Source of the DNA: Gaeumannomyces sp. JS-464 | Lineage: Eukaryota > Ascomycota > Sordariomycetes > Magnaporthales > Magnaporthaceae | Direction: 5' to 3' | Assembly: GCA_002197995.1 (NCBI GenBank) | Contig: NGZR01000002.1 | Coordinates: forward strand, 2,604,001 to 2,668,000 | DNA length: 64,000 nucleotides | In this document: piece by piece, positions 58,508-64,000 of the stretch | How the letters are laid out: every line of letters starts with the position of its first letter | Position numbering within the stretch: the stretch's first letter is position 1 | Position numbers and translations under genes: made by a program | Notes under the pieces: model-generated | Database searches by the model: none | Told to the model about the DNA's origin: nothing | The model's input: only the letters and a program-made list of their open reading frames with translations

Positions 58508-59770
58508 ATGTCGGTCCTCCCAAGGGGCATCCGCGCCGTGCTGGCCAAGGCCCCCACCGACGTCGTCATCGTCTCGTCGCTGCGCACGCCCGTGTGCCGC
58601 TCCGGCCGGGGCCAGCTCAAGGACGCGTACCCGGAGGAGATGCTCGCGGCGGTGCTGCGCGCGACCCTGGACCGCAACCCGTCGCTGCCGCCGACGGCGG
58701 TCGAGGACGTGTGCGTCGGCGTCGTGCTCTCGGAGCTGGGCGGCTCCAAGGCGGCGCGCGCGGCGCTCAACCACGTCGGCTACGACGCGCGCGCCACCGC
58801 CCTGCACACCGTCAACCGCGCCTGCGCCTCGTCGCTGCAGGCCGTGGCGGCGACGGCGGCGGCGATCCGGTCCGGGGCCGCCGGCGTCGGGATCGCGGCC
58901 GGCATGGAGAGCATGACGCGCAACTACGGCTCCAGGGCCATCCCCGTCGACATGTGGCCGGCCCTGCGCGACGGGCCCGTCAAGGACGCGCGCGATTGCG
59001 TCATGCCCATGGGCCTGACGAGCGAGCTCGTCGCGGAGCGCTACGGCGTGTCCCGGGTCGACCAGGACGCCTTCGCGGCCGAGTCGCACGCCCGCGCCGC
59101 CCGCGCCCAGGACGCCGGCCGCTTCGACGCCGAGATCGTGCCCGTGCGCACGCGGTTCCAGGAGGTCGACAAGCAGGGCAACGCCGTGGGCGAGATGCGG
59201 GAGGTGACCGTCACAAGGGACGACGGCGTGCGGCGCGGCGTGACGGCCGAGAAGCTGGCGGCCCTCAAGCCGGCCTTCAAGCCCGACGGCGCCAGCACGG
59301 CCGGCAACTCGTCGCAGGTGTCGGACGGCGCCGCCGCGACCCTCATGATGCGCCGCAGCGCCGCCGCCGAGCTGGGCCTCACCGGCTCAATCATGGGCCG
59401 CTTCGTCGCCGCGTCCGTGGCCGGCTGCGCCCCCGACGAGATGGGCGTCGGCCCGGCCATCGCGATCCCGAAGCTGCTGCGCCAGCTGGACATCTCGCGC
59501 GGGGACGTCCAGAGGTGGGAGATCAACGAGGCCTTCGCCAGCCAGGCCATCTACTGCGTGCGCGAGCTAGGGCTCGAGAAGGCCTGGGAGGACGGCAAGG
59601 TCAACCCGGACGGCGGCGCCATCGCCCTGGGCCACCCGCTCGGCGCCACGGGCGCCAGGATGACGGCTACGCTGATGCACGGCCTGAGGCGGGACGGCGG
59701 CGAGGTCGGCGTCGTGAGTATGTGCATAGGCACTGGCATGGGCATGGCCGGTCTGTTTGTCAGGGAGTAG
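58508..59770 (+). CDS. 3-ketoacyl-CoA thiolase (acetyl-CoA C-acyltransferase)
   Basis: Intronless, 420 aa. Catalyses the last step of beta-oxidation, cleaving 3-ketoacyl-CoA with CoA to acetyl-CoA and a shortened acyl-CoA. N-terminal half: VVIVSSLRTPVCRSGRG, SELGGSKAARAALNHVG, then the nucleophilic Cys in NRACASSLQAV and GMESMTRNYGS. C-terminal half: NEAFASQAIYC, GGAIALGHPLGATGAR with the catalytic His, and the proton-donor Cys in CIGTGMG. The start is the ATG at 58508 in an A-rich context; the frame is open further upstream (58388) but without homology. The length and the LRTPVCRS/GHPLGATGAR features are those of the fungal peroxisomal Pot1/Fox3-like group. A clear PTS2 (R-L-x5-H-L) is not seen, so peroxisomal location is inferred. 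No frameshift, unlike neighbours. Confidence 0.95.
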   Translation: MSVLPRGIRAVLAKAPTDVVIVSSLRTPVCRSGRGQLKDAYPEEMLAAVLRATLDRNPSLPPTAVEDVCVGVVLSELGGSKAARAALNHVGYDARATALHTVNRACASSLQAVAATAAAIRSGAAGVGIAAGMESMTRNYGSRAIPVDMWPALRDGPVKDARDCVMPMGLTSELVAERYGVSRVDQDAFAAESHARAARAQDAGRFDAEIVPVRTRFQEVDKQGNAVGEMREVTVTRDDGVRRGVTAEKLAALKPAFKPDGASTAGNSSQVSDGAAATLMMRRSAAAELGLTGSIMGRFVAASVAGCAPDEMGVGPAIAIPKLLRQLDISRGDVQRWEINEAFASQAIYCVRELGLEKAWEDGKVNPDGGAIALGHPLGATGARMTATLMHGLRRDGGEVGVVSMCIGTGMGMAGLFVRE

Positions 59771-60227
59771 TAGCCTGTAAATACAGGGTTTTCTAGCCCC
59801 GTGCCTGTATATAGAGTTGGAGCACAAAGCAAGCGAGGCCAGCCATGTTTGAATCATGTGGTGAGTCCATTGCGAAATGGCTAGCCGGCGCAAGCCAATT
59901 TGACCGCGAGCCACTGAGAAGCGCTATGTAAAACTAACAAAGTACCTAGGAATGTGGATGGAGGCTCGAGCCTCTAGTTCATAAAGTGTCATGATCGTCA
60001 TTCTTGTCCCATTTGTTCCGTCCCGAGTACCTTTCCGACCCCGATGTGAAAGTTCAAAAAAAGCCATAAAAAGCATCGCCCGGGTATGCAAGTATTATAT
60101 CCAGCATTATGGTTACAGTGAATCGAGCAGCAGCATCGATGCAATCAGGCGTTGTGGTCATACTGGATGCCCAGGCCGACCCGGCCCTCCCTGAGACCTC
60201 CCGCCATCCTCAGCTTCTTAGTCGGGC
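59771..60227. other. Convergent intergenic region
   Basis: Holds the 3' ends of the thiolase and of the minus-strand coiled-coil gene. Nothing else seen. Confidence 0.5.
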
Positions 60228-61903
60228 TTACCGCGTCGGACCTGGGGACCTCGGAGGCGCCGGTATCAAGACACCGCTAAACTTCCTCTTTTCAGCGTGC
60301 CGGCAAACAGCCGGCCTGCAGCCGCGCGCTCTTTTCGGCTGGAGCGGGCGTCGGGTCCCGCGATCCGCCGGCGGAGCTGGCCACGTCGAAGCTCTCACGC
60401 GGGTCTCGCCGGAGCATCTCCGATGCCGCCTGGCTGGCTTGGCTTTCGAACACCTCTTCTTCCTCGTCCTGATCGCCTGGGTGGGGCTCCGCGCGGCGGG
60501 AGCGGCTGGACTGGTGGGAGGCGTGGGATGTCGCGGCGGCCACGGCGAATGACAAGGCTTGGCGCGCGAGCTCCTGGTTGTCCACAGGCTCCTCATGATC
60601 CTCGGCTGAGATGGTGCTTTCGCGGCTCCTGCGACCTGCGCTCCTAACGGGCGTTTCCGGTACCAAGACGCGGCTACTGTACCGCTGAGGTGGCTCGGTT
60701 TGAGGCAGAAGGTCTGCCGACGGCAGCAAGCCTCCATACTCACGGCCTGGCCGGGGTGCCGGGGTGGTGGGCAGCGACGAAAGGGACTGGACATTGCGCG
60801 TATGTTTGGAAGTTATCCGGGGCGCGGGTCTGTGTGTTGTGATTGGAGTCGAGGGCGCGCTGTTGTTCTCCTGGTTAAGGACCTGGAGGAGTGCCGCAAA
60901 CGGGGCTCATTGTGCTCCCGCTCTGCGCGTGAGCCGTCCGGTGGTGGCTGTGCTGCTGGGCCGACCTGGGGGTCTGACGTGAGGCCTGCCTGGGAGGCTG
61001 AACCGGTGTCGTGGCGGCAGCCTGGGCCTTGGGCGTCACGGCACCGTGGAAAAGCCCGCCGGGACTACATAGCAGGTGAAAATGTTCTCGGTTTTCCCTG
61101 AGCCGGTTGAGCAGCAACTCTTTCTCGTCTGTGAGTGCATTGATTTCTTCCTCTTTGTGCTGGATGAGCTTTTTCGCGCCCTTGAGCCGCTTGTGAAGAG
61201 CTTCGTTCTCCTGAATGGCCTCGTCATACCACAGCCTAAGCTGGGAGTACTTGGCCTGGAGCGATTCTGTGGCAGAGCTGAGTTCGCGCCGCGCCTGGCG
61301 GGAATGCTCGGCAGTTCTTAGCGCGTCGATCTCCCGCCTCACCATTTCGTGCTCGACTTCGGCACGCTTGGCGTCCTCATCATATTGTATGCAAAGAAGC
61401 TGGTGTTGGAGCTTGAAGTGGGCAGCTTCCATCTTCAGCCGCGCGTGTTCTGCTATGGAGGCCTGCATCATGGACCGAAGCTCATCCGCTGGCGCCTGTA
61501 TCACCTGCGACGGCGTCGGGGCGACGTATTCAGCGCCTCCTATGGTGTGTCCCTCCTCGAGCCGGCGAGGCCCGTGATGGGCGGTGAGAGAATGCTAGAC
61601 TCCTGCGGGGGGCCAAACTCGCCCAGAAGGTGGGGAGGATTAGGGCCGCTGGGCCCGAGAAGGAGCTGGGACGATGGGGGTGGCGTCAGCGACGAGGAAT
61701 TATGGATGGTGGCTCGAGTCGGTCGTCGTTGAGCTCAGTCTTGAAAGAGGCCGACAGGTCCATGGGCGACGCGGGCGGCTCAGTGGAGGGCAGGGTGACC
61801 TGCGAGGCAGCCATGGCGCGTCGATGTCGCCGGGGGTGACAGGCCTGGAGGGCACGCCGACGACGGCCAGCTGCTGGCCCGGGTCCGAACCCGGGGTAGA
61901 CAT
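60228..61903 (-). CDS. Conserved fungal coiled-coil protein, several frame breaks
   Basis: From the ATG at 61903 (MSTPGSDPGQQLAVVGVP) to the TAA at 60228, roughly 550 codons. Order: a Ser/Pro-rich N-terminus (PPASPMDLSASFKTELND; PPITGLAGSRRDTP), a ~150-residue coiled coil from VIQAPADELRSMMQASIAEH through KKLIQHKEEEINAL to RENREHFHLLCSPGG, then a low-complexity C-terminus with RRRSRESTISAEDHEE-like and SQAASEMLRRDPRESFDVAS segments and a tail EKRKFSG. This order is found in an uncharacterised ascomycete family, likely cytoskeletal or nuclear. The frame changes near 61820, 61695, 61545, 60920 and 60300. The first three are each explained by one missing base. No intron signals fit them. Confidence 0.6.
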
Positions 61904-63079
61904 GGCGGGCGGGCTGGATGCGGAACGAGCAAACACGCGCCGTGTAAGATGCAGTCGTGAGACGCGGTGCTTAACGAGGCTGACCGCCTTGTCAACGAAG
62001 ACGCGTTGGGACCGGGGTCGGAGGATCGGCGATAGCAGCTCCGAGCGGTCGTCGGCTGTCACAGCAACGGGGCGGGCAAGCGTGATGCGTCGGCTTGGGC
62101 GCGAGGCGATGCGGCCGAGATGTGGCGGTTGCCGGACAATGCGGGGGGATGGATTGAGGAAATGGCTCTGATTTTCTTTTTCCCGTGTCCACAGAATCCG
62201 GAGTCGTGTCCTGGAGGCGCACAGTCCAGTGTTGAAGAGGGAGCGAATCGCGGGAGTGGGCTTGCTGGGAACAAAGTGGGCAGCCTGAGCTGGACCGAGC
62301 AGTTGCTTGGAGCGACGGGGTTGGAGGAAGAAAAAAATGCACCCCTCGGGCCTGGTGCGCCAATTGAAGGGGTTGGAGAGGCCGCGAACGGCAGGCCTGG
62401 TCTGTGCTGGCGGGTCCAAGCTCCAACCCCCTGGGACAGATCTGGCAAAGCGCCAGTGCTCTGGCGGGCCTACCAAGTTCGGCTGCCGCTTCTGCCAACA
62501 CTCACCGTCAGCGAGCACATGGGGAACAGCACGTGTGAAGTTTGGGTGTAACGCGGACGGGAGGGAAGGGCAATAACACGAGCTGCTAAGACGGGACGGC
62601 ACAGTCTTCAACAGTGTTGCACCCGCACACAAAACGAGGGGGATGCACCCCTTGCGTCATCTGCCAGCTGAGCCTTTCGGCAACAATCTTGGTTCTTCCC
62701 CTCGGACTTTGGGTGCGCAGAGAATAAAGACAAAGGCCTCGTGGGCTGGCCAAGCTTACATGATTCCCTGTGGCCACCTCCAGCGACCAGCAGCACCTAT
62801 CCGCCCAAGACTGGTGTGGTGGCACACATATGCATCCACTCAAAGGCCGGAGAATTTCGTGTCCAGCCCCGTTTAGGGATTCTGATTCGCTTCTCATATT
62901 GAATCATCATGCATCGGGAGAAGAGATGCGAAAATGGATGCAAGATCGCTCCGTCATCAAAAGGCGGCCTTCCTGGCTCCCTTGGATTTTGATTGTCCAG
63001 GTTGTGGATTCAATTCTGATTGATTGACTCCTTCAAATCGGACCATTCAATCAACGTCCCGCCAAATTCCCTCGCCCAC
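61904..63079. other. Divergent promoter region, no gene seen
   Basis: Between the coiled-coil gene (minus) and the acyltransferase (plus). ORFs of up to 170 codons here are mostly Pro/Arg/Ser-rich and unlike known proteins. The 300 bp before 63080 have CAAT-like motifs (GGACCATTCAATCAACG). Confidence 0.4.
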
Positions 63080-64000
63080 ATGGATGCAGCACACGACGAC
63101 CTAGATGTGGCACTCGACATCCTCGGCCAACAGCCTCTCCTCCAAATCTACACTCAGCTCACCCTGGCGTTCGCAGTGCCAGACGAAACCCGCCATGAGC
63201 AAATCGTTCAAACGCTGAGCAAAGGCCTCAAGCAGGCATCTACCAGCTTCCCCTGGATAGCAGGCCAAATCGTCAACGAGGGAGCTGGCAATGGAAGCAC
63301 AGGCGTCTTCAAAATCAAGGCACTAGCAGCCGCGCCCCGTCTAGTCGTCAAGGATCTTAAACACGACGATGCAGTGCCAAGTATGAAAGACCTCGCCGAT
63401 GCGGGCTTCCCAATGAGCATGCTGGACGAGAAACTGCTCGCCTCTCGCATGACGCTTCCAGGCAACGTCGACGGTCCGAGGGAGGTACTGTCCGTCCAGG
63501 CTGATTTCGTCAGGGACGGCCTGCTCCTCACGGTCACCGCCGCACACAGCACGGTAGACGCTGTGGGCCAGGCCGAGGTAATGGGGCTCATATCCAAGGC
63601 TTGCCGCGGCGATGACTTTACGACCGAAGAGCTGAAGATTGGAAACCTGCCCCGAGATAACCTAGTGCCTCTCCTCAGCGAGTCGTACCGGCCGGGCCCC
63701 GAACTGAAGGACCAAGTGCTTGGTCTAGGCGGCACGCTTCCTTCCCCTCCAGCCGCGCCTGGTCAGGCTCCAGCCTGCAGCTGGGTGTACTTCAACTTCA
63801 GCGCGGAATCGCTGGCTGGTATCAAGGACCTGGCCTCGCGGACAATACCTGCCGGCTCTCCTGTGCGGTTCGTGTCCACAGATGATGCCCTCTCCGCATT
63901 CGTGTGGAAATCCGTCGCCCGGGCCAGACTGCCACGCCTGCTGCCGGAAGCCGCGTCAACCAACGCGCAGGAGGCCAAACTCACCCGAGCCATCGACATA
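63080..64000 (+). CDS. Trichothecene 3-O-acetyltransferase-like (Tri101/BAHD-type) acyltransferase, 3' end outside window
   Basis: An open frame of 307 codons from the ATG at 63080 (context CCCACATGG) to the window edge, without a stop or intron. It begins MDAAHDDLDVALDILGQQPLL, then QIYTQLTLAFAVPD, SFPWIAGQIV, and carries HSTVDAVGQAEVMGLISKACRGDDF. The H-x3-D motif (HSTVD) is the acyl-CoA-dependent transferase signature, His acting as general base. Later FVSTDDALSAFVWKSVARARL fits the second half of the fold; the expected C-terminal DFGWG-like motif would lie beyond 64000. Fungal relatives are often annotated as trichothecene 3-O-acetyltransferase, but most act on other alcohols. No other trichothecene-cluster gene is visible, so the substrate is unknown. 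Confidence 0.85.
   Translation, partial: MDAAHDDLDVALDILGQQPLLQIYTQLTLAFAVPDETRHEQIVQTLSKGLKQASTSFPWIAGQIVNEGAGNGSTGVFKIKALAAAPRLVVKDLKHDDAVPSMKDLADAGFPMSMLDEKLLASRMTLPGNVDGPREVLSVQADFVRDGLLLTVTAAHSTVDAVGQAEVMGLISKACRGDDFTTEELKIGNLPRDNLVPLLSESYRPGPELKDQVLGLGGTLPSPPAAPGQAPACSWVYFNFSAESLAGIKDLASRTIPAGSPVRFVSTDDALSAFVWKSVARARLPRLLPEAASTNAQEAKLTRAIDI

Noticed and set aside
58594..59796. 400-codon Arg/Gly-rich ORF overlapping the thiolase
   Set aside because: GC-rich shadow frame; the thiolase frame carries all catalytic motifs.
61700..62632. 310-codon minus-strand ORF
   Set aside because: Only its last part (from MSTPGSD at 61903) belongs to the coiled-coil gene; the upstream part has no coding character and is probably leader or promoter.

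Overview
The window looks like filamentous-ascomycete nuclear DNA, probably Sordariomycete. It has short GT-AG introns with GCTAAC-like branch sites, GC-rich single-copy genes, Tad1-like LINEs, Ty3/gypsy chromoviruses, pogo/Fot-type DNA transposons, and a 28 kb AT-rich core whose transposons carry the TpA-rich, stop-filled signature of repeat-induced point mutation (RIP). All calls rest on reading the sequence; no database search was run.

Layout. 1-2.1 kb: two broken single-copy genes (a SWIB-domain fragment and a conserved fungal protein) and a solo-LTR-like repeat. 2.1-14.7 kb: two full-length copies of one LINE, both on the minus strand; the younger copy sits inside the 5' part of the older, and both insertions have target-site duplications. 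14.7-19.2 kb: gene-poor, with retroelement scraps, one arm of an inverted repeat and a small signal-peptide gene candidate. 19.2-28.5 kb: a complete chromovirus (minus strand, both LTRs, 5-bp duplication) inserted in the other arm of that inverted repeat. It carries a pogo element and a 235-bp solo LTR. 28.5-37.5 kb: degenerate remnants, a 25-C homopolymer and a second, different gypsy element (plus strand). 37.7-47.2 kb: a second chromovirus of the first family (plus strand), interrupted by two more pogo elements and ending in two consecutive 3' ends. 47.2-54.0 kb: a third LINE copy. 54.0-64.0 kb: gene-bearing DNA with a secreted protein, a 3-ketoacyl-CoA thiolase, a coiled-coil protein and a Tri101-like acyltransferase that runs off the right edge.

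The genes do not form an obvious pathway. The most unusual observation is an antisense reading frame between pol and the 3' LTR in all three chromovirus 3' ends. It reads as a cysteine-rich segment followed by a coiled coil and runs opposite to pol. A second general point is that three or four host genes are broken only by single-base length changes, nearly all explicable as 1-nt deletions. That could mean recent pseudogenes or a deletion-prone assembly.
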